DNA of 64,000 nucleotides, taken from positions 3,224,001 to 3,288,000 of the forward strand of contig OZ250162.1 in NCBI GenBank assembly GCA_965238025.1, read 5' to 3'. Each line of letters begins with the position of its first letter. Position 1 is the stretch's first letter. Below are positions 54,493 to 62,751 of the stretch, one piece after another. The translations under genes were made by a program, and so were the position numbers. Below the pieces are notes generated by a model. The model was given only the letters and a program-made list of their open reading frames with translations, ran no database searches and had not been told where the DNA came from. The DNA comes from Pelagihabitans sp965238025 (GTDB taxonomy: Bacteria; Bacteroidota; Bacteroidia; Flavobacteriales; Flavobacteriaceae).

Positions 54493-54623
54493 GGCTGGAG
54501 AGCGGTGATAATATCAAAACACCTCCCTAGCCTAACACGTTAAATTTGAGTTAATTGGCCTAATAAGGCGTTATTCTTACTAAAGAATTTGATATTTTCA
54601 AAGGGACTAATACCTCCTTAAAA

Positions 54624-55745
54624 ATGAAAAAAATCATATTTATCTTTTCGCTTTGCGCTGTGGCTTTATTTACATTGTCCGCAACAACCATTTTGGAACC
54701 CGGATCGGATTTGACAGAAGGTTTTACGACCGGAAACCCGGAAATCGCTTCGATCAATCAGATGAGTTTTGGTCCAGATGGAATTTTATTTTTGGGTGAT
54801 TCTAAAAACGCAGCCATTTACGCACTTGATACCAAAGACATACAAGCTCCGGACGAAGTGCCCAAAATAAACATAAACGGCTTCGACAAGAAGGTCGCCG
54901 CGTCCCTAGGGACTACCATTGAAAACATCAAGATCAGTGATATGGCCGTCAATCCGATTTCAAAAAACGTTTACTTTGCGGTAAATAGCATTGACGGAAC
55001 CTCAGTTTTGCTCAAATTGAAAGGGGAGGGGTTTGAAAATGTTCCTTTAACAGACGTCAGCTACTCCAAAATAGAATTGGCAGATCCGGTACCTGCCGAC
55101 GCCAAAGATAAGTGGGATCGACCGCTACGCACTTGGGCCATTTCCGATCTGAAGTACCATAAGGGAAAAGTATTGGTCTCGGGCCTATCGAACAAGGAAT
55201 TCGGTTCTACTTTTCGCAGCATCCCTTTTCCGTTTGCCGATGCCCAAGATTTTGCATCCCTTGAAATTTGGCATGCTGCCCATGGTGAATATGAAACCCA
55301 TGCCCCCATTAAGACCTTTGATGTGATAGCACTCGACCAGGTCGATTACGTAATGGCAAGCTATACCTGCACCCCTTTGGTACTCTTCCGTCTGGATGAA
55401 CTCAAAGATGGAACCCACACAAAAGGGCGGACAGTGGCCGAATTGGGCGCCGGAAACACACCGCTCGACATGATTTCCTATGAAAAGGAGGGAAGCACCT
55501 ATTTCTTGATGTCGAATAGCAACAGACCGGTTATGCGCTTTAAATACGATGCTATTGCCAATTTTAAGGATACAATGACCGAACCCGTACCCGTATTTGC
55601 GGAGACCGCAGGAGTCGCCTACGATAACCTGCCTTTCCCGTACGTATTGCAAATGGACAATCTAGATGCGACCCAGGTCATTTATCTCCAAAGACTATCT
55701 GACGGGGACCTGAGATTGCGTGTTCGCTCAACAGAATGGATGTAA
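54624..55745 (+). CDS. exported beta-propeller-like protein, unknown function
   Basis: A 373-residue protein with a signal peptide (LFTLSA). Repeats such as INQMSFGPDGILFLGDSKNAAIYALD and ISDMAVNPISKNVYFAVN follow an NHL/SMP-30-like propeller pattern. HAAHGEYETHAPI is a possible metal site. It overlaps the next gene by ten bases, implying that the pair works together on the cell envelope. Confidence 0.72.
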   Translation: MKKIIFIFSLCAVALFTLSATTILEPGSDLTEGFTTGNPEIASINQMSFGPDGILFLGDSKNAAIYALDTKDIQAPDEVPKININGFDKKVAASLGTTIENIKISDMAVNPISKNVYFAVNSIDGTSVLLKLKGEGFENVPLTDVSYSKIELADPVPADAKDKWDRPLRTWAISDLKYHKGKVLVSGLSNKEFGSTFRSIPFPFADAQDFASLEIWHAAHGEYETHAPIKTFDVIALDQVDYVMASYTCTPLVLFRLDELKDGTHTKGRTVAELGAGNTPLDMISYEKEGSTYFLMSNSNRPVMRFKYDAIANFKDTMTEPVPVFAETAGVAYDNLPFPYVLQMDNLDATQVIYLQRLSDGDLRLRVRSTEWM

Positions 55746-56833
55746 ACCATATACATAACAGCCCGAAAGAGATCAAGTTTTACTTGGTCTTTTTTTGTTT
55801 GGTGCTGATCCTGGCTTGTAGACTTGGGGATACTATACGTATTGAACAGATAGACTATGAAGACAAAAAAGCAGTTGGCGTCACCTTTTCAACACCTATG
55901 GATGTTGAAAATATTCGGGTTTTTCTCGGGGAGGCATCTCAGACCTCAGTCATTGGGGTCATTGTTAGTGAAAATGATAAGCACCAATTTACACCGGTAA
56001 TTCCGTTTACACCCGGGCAGACCTATACCCTTCGCAAAATGGATACGATTGTACTGGCCACCTTTAGCATTCCAAAAGGCGCCATAAAAGAGAAAGCCGA
56101 AATCTTGGCGATTTATCCAAGCTTGGACACCGTACCCGAGAATCTTTTAAAGATGTATTTTGAATTTGCCCAACCCATGCAAGAGGTAGGTAATGCGCTG
56201 GATTTTATTACCGTTACCAACGAAACCGATGGTAGTGTAACGCAGCCATTTTTACGGCTGGAGTCGGAACTTTGGAACAAGGAACGCACCCTATTGACCC
56301 TATGGTTGGACCCTGGCCGCATAAAGACCGACCTGATTCCCAATAAGCAAAGTGGATTGCCCTTAACGGAAGGTAAGCGTTATACCGTATCTATCAACGA
56401 TAGGTGGAGGTCGCAGCGGGGCGTGCCTTTGGCTAAAAAATACACCAAAACCTTTTATGTGGGTCCGCGGGACGACAAACAGCCGAAGGTTGACGAATGG
56501 CAATTACAAATACAGCATAAAGACACACTAAGAATATTGACCGTTGATTTTGGCGAGCCTATGGACGCCTTTCTGGCAAAAGAAACGATAAAGGTGCATG
56601 ATTCAAAAGGAATGGAAATTAAAGGCACTTTCTACTTGGAACAGCACGGTAAGGTTTTGAAATTCACTCCAGATAACAATTGGAAATCAATAAATTACAA
56701 GCTACTAGTACAATCAAAGCTTGAAGATTTGGCAGGAAATAATTTGAACCACCTTTTTGATACGGATTTAAAGAAAGCTCCGGATCAAAAAGTGGCTAAG
56801 GCTATGATTACGATTCCCTTTGAAGTGCAATGA
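55736..56833 (+). CDS. lipoprotein with Ig-like (Big_5-type) domains
   Basis: A 365-residue lipoprotein (LILAC, Cys28). Two to three repeats of the form 'LKMYFEFAQPMQEV' and 'LTVDFGEPMDAFLAKETIKV' match the bacterial Ig-like domain found in adhesive surface proteins. The ATG lies inside the previous gene. A binding or scaffold role with the propeller protein is inferred. Confidence 0.75.
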   Translation: MDVNHIHNSPKEIKFYLVFFCLVLILACRLGDTIRIEQIDYEDKKAVGVTFSTPMDVENIRVFLGEASQTSVIGVIVSENDKHQFTPVIPFTPGQTYTLRKMDTIVLATFSIPKGAIKEKAEILAIYPSLDTVPENLLKMYFEFAQPMQEVGNALDFITVTNETDGSVTQPFLRLESELWNKERTLLTLWLDPGRIKTDLIPNKQSGLPLTEGKRYTVSINDRWRSQRGVPLAKKYTKTFYVGPRDDKQPKVDEWQLQIQHKDTLRILTVDFGEPMDAFLAKETIKVHDSKGMEIKGTFYLEQHGKVLKFTPDNNWKSINYKLLVQSKLEDLAGNNLNHLFDTDLKKAPDQKVAKAMITIPFEVQ

Positions 56834-56852
56834 ACAATTAAAAATTTACAGT

Positions 56853-56926
56853 CACTTCGAGCGCCCGCCTGTCCGCCCGTGCCGGTACGGACGGGAATAA
56901 TAAAGTCGGGCAGGCAGTCGAGAAGT
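56853..56926. repeat. nested inverted repeat
   Basis: An outer pair (CACTTCGAGCG at 56853, AGTCGAGAAGT ending 56926) encloses an inner GC-rich inverted repeat (GCCTGTCCG against CGGGCAGGC, with GTCCG/CGGAC inside). Removing the inner part would restore a CACTTCGAGCG-C-AGTCGAGAAGT unit, a common flavobacterial intergenic palindrome, so the inner repeat looks inserted. Confidence 0.6.
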
Positions 56927-57026
56927 CTTAGAAGTCATGGAAGTTCGGGTGTTAAAATAGGGGAGAGGCAGGCTTACAATTGAATTTTGGCTTAATTTAT
57001 GTGCTAAAACCCTTAAAAATAATACG

Positions 57027-57587
57027 ATGAAAAATGCAATCCAGAATGCAATAGTCGGTGTTTTCGTTTTTTTGATGGTTCTAGGATGTGGAAGCGCAAA
57101 TAAGAAAACAGCTTCTGTGGTAGATAGTGCTGCGCTGGACGAGCTAGTCCTTTCAAAACACTTCAAAATAGACGTTGATTGGGCCAGACCCATGATGACA
57201 AATGATATGAACAATGTCTTGACAAGCCTTCGCCCTCCAGGAAGCGCTACAAACCAAATTAATCTGATGGGTGACGGTAGTTTTTTAAAAATAGAAGGTG
57301 ACCAGGTGGCCGCCGAATTGTCTTATTTTGGAGAGCGCCATATGGGAGGGGGGTATAATTCCAATACTGGAATCAAATTTGAGGGGGTTCCAGAGGATTT
57401 TGAAGTTGTAAAAGACGAAAAGAGGCAACAAACCATGATTAATTTTAGAATTTCAGAAAACTTGGAATCCTATGGTGTGAACATAACAATAACCCCAAAG
57501 TTGAATGGAAGGATTATAATCACCAGTTCACACCGAAAACCGATAACATATTCTGGCAAGGCCTCGGCCTTGTATGCTATCGATTGA
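57027..57587 (+). CDS. DUF4251 lipoprotein
   Basis: A 186-residue lipoprotein (lipobox VLGC, Cys21). The sequence FKIDVDWARPM, INLMGDGSFLKIEGDQVAAELSYFG and YGVNITITPKLNGRIIITSSHR fits DUF4251, a small periplasmic beta family of Bacteroidota with unknown function. It is a separate transcript, followed by the coiled-coil paralogue. Confidence 0.8.
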   Translation: MKNAIQNAIVGVFVFLMVLGCGSANKKTASVVDSAALDELVLSKHFKIDVDWARPMMTNDMNNVLTSLRPPGSATNQINLMGDGSFLKIEGDQVAAELSYFGERHMGGGYNSNTGIKFEGVPEDFEVVKDEKRQQTMINFRISENLESYGVNITITPKLNGRIIITSSHRKPITYSGKASALYAID

Positions 57588-57692
57588 TCTTCTTAGGCCC
57601 AGGAATTGTACCGACAGAAAGCGGGGCATTGTATACAATCTATTTTAGTACTGCACGTTTGGTATATGAATCAATTGATTTTTACGAACGGT

Positions 57693-57989
57693 ATGGAAAA
57701 AATAGGTATCCTAAACAAATTAGAACGAAAAAAAAAGGAAGTAGAGCAATTACAAATAAAGTTGGATTCCTACTTGTGTACCCCTCAAACAAGCAATCTA
57801 TTCGAGAAAAAAGCGAGTTTAAAAACGGAGTTAAGCCGTATGGCCGATACCACCAACGAATTGTTGGCTATTTTAAAAGAGCATAACATTTCGATTTTGG
57901 ACAATATTGAAAATGTAGAAAGACAATCCGCGGAATTCATAAAATTATATGAAGAAGTTGAATTGTACGTTAAAACCGCGCGAAAGTAG
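57693..57989 (+). CDS. small coiled-coil protein, paralogue of 44493-44828
   Basis: A 98-residue, fully helical, charged cytoplasmic protein (ILNKLERKKKEVEQLQIKLDSYLCTP...TNELLAILKE). It aligns over its length with the earlier gene. The ATG at 57693 was chosen because longer in-frame versions add unrelated, poorly coding residues. No known family. Confidence 0.62.
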   Translation: MEKIGILNKLERKKKEVEQLQIKLDSYLCTPQTSNLFEKKASLKTELSRMADTTNELLAILKEHNISILDNIENVERQSAEFIKLYEEVELYVKTARK

Positions 57990-58163
57990 TTTGACCATTA
58001 TGCTGGTATAAACGTAACTTTTCGGATAATGCCGGCGCGCCATCTTCCGTCAGAGGCGGGCAGGCTGCTCAATACTCCTAAGCTTCTTAAGCTTCGGGTC
58101 TATGCCGTGTTTTTTAAGAAAACCCTAAGACTTTACGACCTCATAATTCAATACCTTGTGTAG

Positions 58164-58814
58164 ATGAAATTTAAAAACCTTATCTATCTTGTTCTGCTTA
58201 TAGTACTACCGGCTATTTCATTTGCGCAATATTCTGAATATGATTGGGAAGAACGTGATACATGGATGAATATTCATGACATATTTGAGCAAGCAGGGAT
58301 ACAAAAAGGAAGTTATGTGGCCGATATAGGATGTCATGAAGGGTATCTGAGCATTCATTTGGCGAACAAAGTTGGGGCAGCTGGTAAGGTCTATGCAGTA
58401 GATGTCAGAGAAGACCGTTTAGAAGTTTTGGACGAGACTTTAGAAGCACGGAATATTTCTAATGTAGCAACTATTCTTGGAGACTACGATGATCCCAAAC
58501 TACCCGAAAACACCTTAGACGTAGTTTTTATAATGGACACTTATCATGAAATGGAAGATTATACCACCATTTTAAAACATGTATATAAATCATTAAAGCC
58601 AGGTGGTGCTATTGTTATAATCGAAAAGTTAAAACGCCGTATAAAAGGCAAATCAAGAGCTGATCAAGTTGATGCGCATAGCTTATCTCCAAAATACGTA
58701 AGGAAAGAATTGATCAGTGCGGGGTTTATACCATCTCATCAAGAAAATAATATGGGGTATTGGGAGAATGATAAAGATAAGGTGATTTGGATGTTGATTG
58801 CTCAAAAGGAGTAG
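58164..58814 (+). CDS. class I methyltransferase with N-terminal signal peptide
   Basis: A 216-residue protein. Residues 1-21 are a canonical signal peptide (cleavage after SFAQ). The rest is a Rossmann methyltransferase with motif I VADIGCHEGYLS, acidic VDVRED, and DTYHEMED. SAM is not normally present in the periplasm, so either the enzyme uses exported SAM, the signal serves as an anchor, or the domain has a new role. Single gene between repeat-rich gaps. Confidence 0.8.
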   Translation: MKFKNLIYLVLLIVLPAISFAQYSEYDWEERDTWMNIHDIFEQAGIQKGSYVADIGCHEGYLSIHLANKVGAAGKVYAVDVREDRLEVLDETLEARNISNVATILGDYDDPKLPENTLDVVFIMDTYHEMEDYTTILKHVYKSLKPGGAIVIIEKLKRRIKGKSRADQVDAHSLSPKYVRKELISAGFIPSHQENNMGYWENDKDKVIWMLIAQKE

Positions 58815-58923
58815 GGATAAGCTTCTGATGTTATATTTTGTAAATTTTTTAAGACATTTTAAGGAAACCTTGGGATTTTTAAAGTACGAAACATAGGTAT
58901 CTTGGAGTTATACCAATAGTCGT

Positions 58924-59154
58924 ATGAAAAAGCACCGCAACTTCTTAATTTTTTATAGTTTTTGGCTAGGGGGCATTTTCTTGATATTTGCGATTTTCAA
59001 TACTCCTCATGATAAAAATATAGGTTCCCCGAACAAAAGTAATACTGTTTGCGCAGCGACTACTAATCCTAAAAAGTATGCTGAGCCCACCAAGAGTACA
59101 AAAAAATGGTGTTGTGAAGCAAATCGATCAAATACTGCTACGACGCTTCAATAG
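58924..59154 (+). CDS. small membrane-anchored hypothetical protein
   Basis: A 76-residue open frame with one hydrophobic segment (residues about 7-26) and a basic, Cys-containing tail (KKWCCEANRS). No family and no clear promoter. It may be a real small protein or a chance frame. Confidence 0.4.
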   Translation: MKKHRNFLIFYSFWLGGIFLIFAIFNTPHDKNIGSPNKSNTVCAATTNPKKYAEPTKSTKKWCCEANRSNTATTLQ

Positions 59155-59239
59155 TTTACGATTAGGGTATCTGGAGGAATCCCATTTACATACTGGCACT
59201 TTTTGAATTATCCTGTGGATGACTTAGAAAAGACGGCGC

Positions 59240-59255
59240 CCCGATAGTTATCGGG
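59240..59255. repeat. CCCGATA-gt-TATCGGG palindrome
   Basis: A perfect 7-bp inverted pair with a two-base spacer, similar to short intergenic palindromes of flavobacteria. It may end transcription from the left. Confidence 0.6.
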
Positions 59256-59295
59256 AGCAGCGTTGGCCTTAATAGGCGATAGGTTTGAAATATTC

Positions 59296-59387
59296 TATTT
59301 TACATAATATAAATTATGATACAGATTGATATATGTAATTGTTATTCAAACCTTTAGCTGTAAGTCATAATTCTATTATGTAAAATA
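59296..59387. repeat. 92-base imperfect inverted repeat (MITE-like or large stem-loop)
   Basis: TATTTTACATAATA (59296-59309) is the exact reverse complement of TATTATGTAAAATA (59374-59387). The match continues inward with one-base slips (AATTATGA...TACAG against CTGTAA...TCATAATT) to about 29-base arms around a 33-base spacer. No open frame inside. It could be a remnant mobile element or a structured leader or RNA. Confidence 0.6.
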
Positions 59388-59420
59388 TCCCTCGTGTAAA
59401 TGGTTTTTTAAAACCCAATG

Positions 59421-59461
59421 TTACCGCTAATTTAAAATCAAGGCAGCGGTAATTTAAAATC
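59421..59461. promoter_or_regulatory. combined inverted and direct repeat
   Basis: TTACCGC (59421-59427) and GCGGTAA (59446-59452) are inverted. TAATTTAAAATC occurs twice (59428-59439, 59450-59461), 22 bases apart, about two helical turns. This layout suits a dimeric DNA-binding protein. Confidence 0.45.
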
Positions 59462-59520
59462 TTTATAAAAATCTACACTGAAAATTTTAAAAACCTTATT
59501 AACAATTGATTGCAAATTTA

Positions 59521-59597
59521 TTTCATGAAATTGTTCGTGAAAAAATCATGAAGTTTAAGGTTTTTCTTTTCGATTGACCTATTTACTTTTTCACGAA
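59521..59597. promoter_or_regulatory. four operator-like TTCRYGAA motifs
   Basis: TTCATGAA (59522-59529, inside TTTCATGAAA), TTCGTGAA (59534-59541), ATCATGAA (59545-59552) and TTCACGAA (59590-59597). The first three have centres 12 and 11 bases apart, about one helical turn each. Confidence 0.45.
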
Positions 59598-59946
59598 AAC
59601 CTACTATTATATTAGCTATTCATTCAAATGGCATTTTAATCTGGGCAGATTTATACCCTAATCTAAACATTTCAGCTCATAGCCGGTTAATTATACAGTT
59701 ATTAGTACCACCTACACAAAAATAGTTTCAAAAAAAAAGGAATTCCTATAGTTTATAATGAGTAAAAGGGTTAGCATTTTTCATTTTGCAATATTTTACC
59801 TTAAGATTCAGTAAAGAACTATTATCGGCGACTTTCATTTATTCACGAGTTGCCCGCCTTTGCAAACTTTTTTGAACCAAAAAATGGCCCTTTCATATTT
59901 TCGACTCCCCTTGCTAGTTAAAAACTTCATTTGAAAAAACTTTATT

Positions 59947-62751
59947 ATGAAAAAGTCAAAAGACCTTTCTGCTTTTCTAAACGTACTACCCTACTCTTCA
60001 GAATTATTTGGTGTATACCAACCCCTTTTAGGTTGGAAATCAAAACGTATGAATATCCGATTCCAAAGAGGATGGTCTTCTGATAAGCGCATAGTAGAAT
60101 CCAGGATAAAAAATAAAATTAAAGACGGTTTGGTCAAACTGGGACAGGACATTGAATCCGGCGATGATGATTCTAGTAATGTGAACATTAGGTTAAACAC
60201 CATAAATCTAAAACGAATTGATCAAGATAGAAATCGAACTGGAAGCTTTTTAATAGACCACCTTCAAAAGAGTATTAACAATCAAGGTACACTCAGTGAG
60301 GACATTTGGGACGATTTGATAAAAGAGGAAAAGCTTCAAGAGTATTTGACCAACAATGTTGCCGAAGAGTTAAATGCCTTAGCCGTTGATGAAGAACTGA
60401 TTGAACAACTAGGTGGTTTAAATGAGTTTAACACAATTGTCAAAGAACAGGCTGACAAAGAATCTTTTATGGCTTCTTTCCTTTTATCCCTTAAGGAATC
60501 GCAATCATATGATAGATTAGAGAAAATCGTCATGGGATTGAAAAAACTTCCTTCACTTTTCAATGTATTAAAAAAGAGAGACCCTTTTGAGTATTTGGAT
60601 CCACATGGTGATTTGGACAGGGTAATTGTAAGTCCAATATCTGTAGTCCATATTTTTCGACAATATTTCTTTGAATTTGACACATTTCTGGGTCAACCTG
60701 TTGAGCACGTGTGGCTTTCACCTGGATCATCCGTTGAACTGGTAGAAACCAGTTCTCGAAAAACTATTGTTGAGAAAACTTACGAGACTGAATTTGAGAC
60801 AACCACCAAGATAGAAGAAGAAACTAAGGAACAAGAGGAACTGAGTTCTTCCGTAAAGAAAGAAAATAGGGATAACACAAAATTTGGTTTCAATGTGGAA
60901 GTAGAGCAAGGATGGGTAGGAGGATCTGCAAAGGCAAGTACCAGCTTGGACATGGAGAGAACTCAACAAATGGCGAGGGAGGTGACGCATCGTAGAATGA
61001 AGGAACAAAGCAGGAAGTTATCCACAGAAATTAGAAAAAATTATCGAACATCATTCAAAACGATAAATGAGAATACCGATACCAGGAGCACAAAATATGT
61101 CTTGAACAATACGACCGATGAACTGATTAATTATGAATTGAGGAGAAAAATGAGACAAGTAGGGGTTCAGGTCCAAGATATCGGAACCTATCTTTGTTGG
61201 CAAGCGTTTGTAGACGAACCGGGAAAGGATTTAGGCATATCAAGTCTAGTTCATATTGCCAAACCGGCAGATATTGGTCAAATACAGGAGCCAGAAGCTG
61301 TTCCGTTTCCAGAGTCTTTTACAGCCGAATCGACCATTTCTATAACCTTTCGACCCAAAACCAATACAACTGTCGATGAAGATAAAGATGAGACTTACAT
61401 TGATGGGAGCGAGCATGATACCGAAGGCACTAACGAAGGAACTCCAGAAAGTATCTATCATGTTTTTGGGCCGTATAATTTTCTAGCAGGAAAATCTGGC
61501 TACATTCATAAAAAAATTGAATTGGATGGGCAGGGAGCGTATATTAGGGCCGAACCATATATTCTGGAGAATGACGAAGGAAGTCTAACTTTTAATGTAG
61601 TGGTTAGAGAAGTTAACTTTCGCGGAGCTGATTCAATTCCATTGAAGGTGCGTATTACCTGGTTTCCCTCGCAAGATTTAATCTCCAAAATTGATACACA
61701 GAACCAGGACCGGATGGATCAGTACAACGAAGAGACCAAAAGAGCCCATGAAAATAGCTTTGTAGAGGCTGCAAAGGAAAGAATTAAACTGGCCAGTCAA
61801 GTTGAGACTCGGAAATTTGAAGATTTGCGTGAGGAGGAAAGAATCGTTATTTACCGAAGTCTACTACAAGATATATTGACCAAGGATATTCCTGTAGGTG
61901 ACTCAAGAACAAGGCATGCATCATCTGAACTGCTTAGCAGCATCTTTGACTTTGATAAAATGTTGTATTTCGTGGCACCCGAATGGTGGAAGCCAAGAAT
62001 TAAAAGCAGTCAAGTTTTTTCTGCCAAACCTAAAAAGAAAAGCAATGTTGCCAGGTCTGGAACTTATAATTCGAAGTCTTTATATGCGTATAAAAAGGGT
62101 ATCTCGTCAGCCTTGCGGAATACAAATGAAGAAAAGGTACCTGATAGTAATCAAGTGGGCTGGGGAGGGATAAACGATAAACGTCGCGATAAATACTTCA
62201 TAACCGATGACTCAAAACCGGCTAAACTAGGAAGTTCTCTGGGTTGGTTATTGCAACTTGACGGCGATAATATGCGTAACCAGTTTCTTAATGCTCCTTG
62301 GGTAAAAGCTGTAATTCCCATTCGTCCTGGAAAGGAAAAGACAGCTTTCAATTGGCTTCAACGTATTGAGGTTGAAGGTTCAGACGGTTTGGATAGTGAA
62401 TATATCGCACCAACCCAAGAGTTGAACAATATTCCAAAGGAAGGCCAGAAGGTAACTATCAAAGATGCAATTAGTCATCTATGTAATCAGGTCAAAGAAA
62501 AACACGATATGTCGAACCAAGTAGGATCCTATCCGAGCGAGGAAATCAATGATGACAATAAAGTCTCCGCCACACCTTTAGACAAAGTCTACGAACATGG
62601 CTTTTATCCGAATCAAGATGGTTTTAAATTAAATGTGAATGAACCATTCGAGGTTTTCGACCAATGGATTGAAATACTTCCCACTGATCAAGTTGTACCC
62701 GTAGCCGTTAAATACGATCCTATTTCAGGAAGGCAGATTAATGAAAGTTGA
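59947..62751 (+). CDS. 934-residue protein of unknown family, first gene of putative toxin locus
   Basis: A large protein without signal peptide or membrane helices. Residues about 1-265 are mainly helical, with LSPGSSVELVETSSRK near 258-272. Residues about 270-315 are a charged coiled coil rich in E, K and T. About 320-345 is glycine/serine-rich (WVGGSAKAST), followed by a basic helix with many Arg (about 345-375). An acidic linker (DGSEHDTEGTNEGTPES) lies near 483-500, then a beta-rich domain, another helical arm (about 580-640) and a C-terminal region rich in Trp and Pro. I recognise no family. The stop overlaps the next start (TGATG), so the two products probably act together; a carrier or delivery role is an inference. 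Confidence 0.8.
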   Translation: MKKSKDLSAFLNVLPYSSELFGVYQPLLGWKSKRMNIRFQRGWSSDKRIVESRIKNKIKDGLVKLGQDIESGDDDSSNVNIRLNTINLKRIDQDRNRTGSFLIDHLQKSINNQGTLSEDIWDDLIKEEKLQEYLTNNVAEELNALAVDEELIEQLGGLNEFNTIVKEQADKESFMASFLLSLKESQSYDRLEKIVMGLKKLPSLFNVLKKRDPFEYLDPHGDLDRVIVSPISVVHIFRQYFFEFDTFLGQPVEHVWLSPGSSVELVETSSRKTIVEKTYETEFETTTKIEEETKEQEELSSSVKKENRDNTKFGFNVEVEQGWVGGSAKASTSLDMERTQQMAREVTHRRMKEQSRKLSTEIRKNYRTSFKTINENTDTRSTKYVLNNTTDELINYELRRKMRQVGVQVQDIGTYLCWQAFVDEPGKDLGISSLVHIAKPADIGQIQEPEAVPFPESFTAESTISITFRPKTNTTVDEDKDETYIDGSEHDTEGTNEGTPESIYHVFGPYNFLAGKSGYIHKKIELDGQGAYIRAEPYILENDEGSLTFNVVVREVNFRGADSIPLKVRITWFPSQDLISKIDTQNQDRMDQYNEETKRAHENSFVEAAKERIKLASQVETRKFEDLREEERIVIYRSLLQDILTKDIPVGDSRTRHASSELLSSIFDFDKMLYFVAPEWWKPRIKSSQVFSAKPKKKSNVARSGTYNSKSLYAYKKGISSALRNTNEEKVPDSNQVGWGGINDKRRDKYFITDDSKPAKLGSSLGWLLQLDGDNMRNQFLNAPWVKAVIPIRPGKEKTAFNWLQRIEVEGSDGLDSEYIAPTQELNNIPKEGQKVTIKDAISHLCNQVKEKHDMSNQVGSYPSEEINDDNKVSATPLDKVYEHGFYPNQDGFKLNVNEPFEVFDQWIEILPTDQVVPVAVKYDPISGRQINES

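Larger units (their letters stand above)
59155..59946. other. AT-rich, repeat-laden 792-base non-coding region upstream of the putative toxin locus
   Basis: No convincing coding frame. It contains, in order, a CCCGATA-gt-TATCGGG palindrome, a 92-base inverted repeat, a TTACCGC/GCGGTAA pair with a duplicated TAATTTAAAATC, and four TTCRYGAA-like motifs. TTCATTTG near 59927 is one base from a -7 consensus and lies 13 bases before the 934-residue gene. Confidence 0.7.

Noticed and set aside
57584..57886. Open frame overlapping the small coiled-coil gene
   Set aside because: It is in another frame of 57693-57989, which has a paralogue at 44493-44828; this frame has no homologue or signal.
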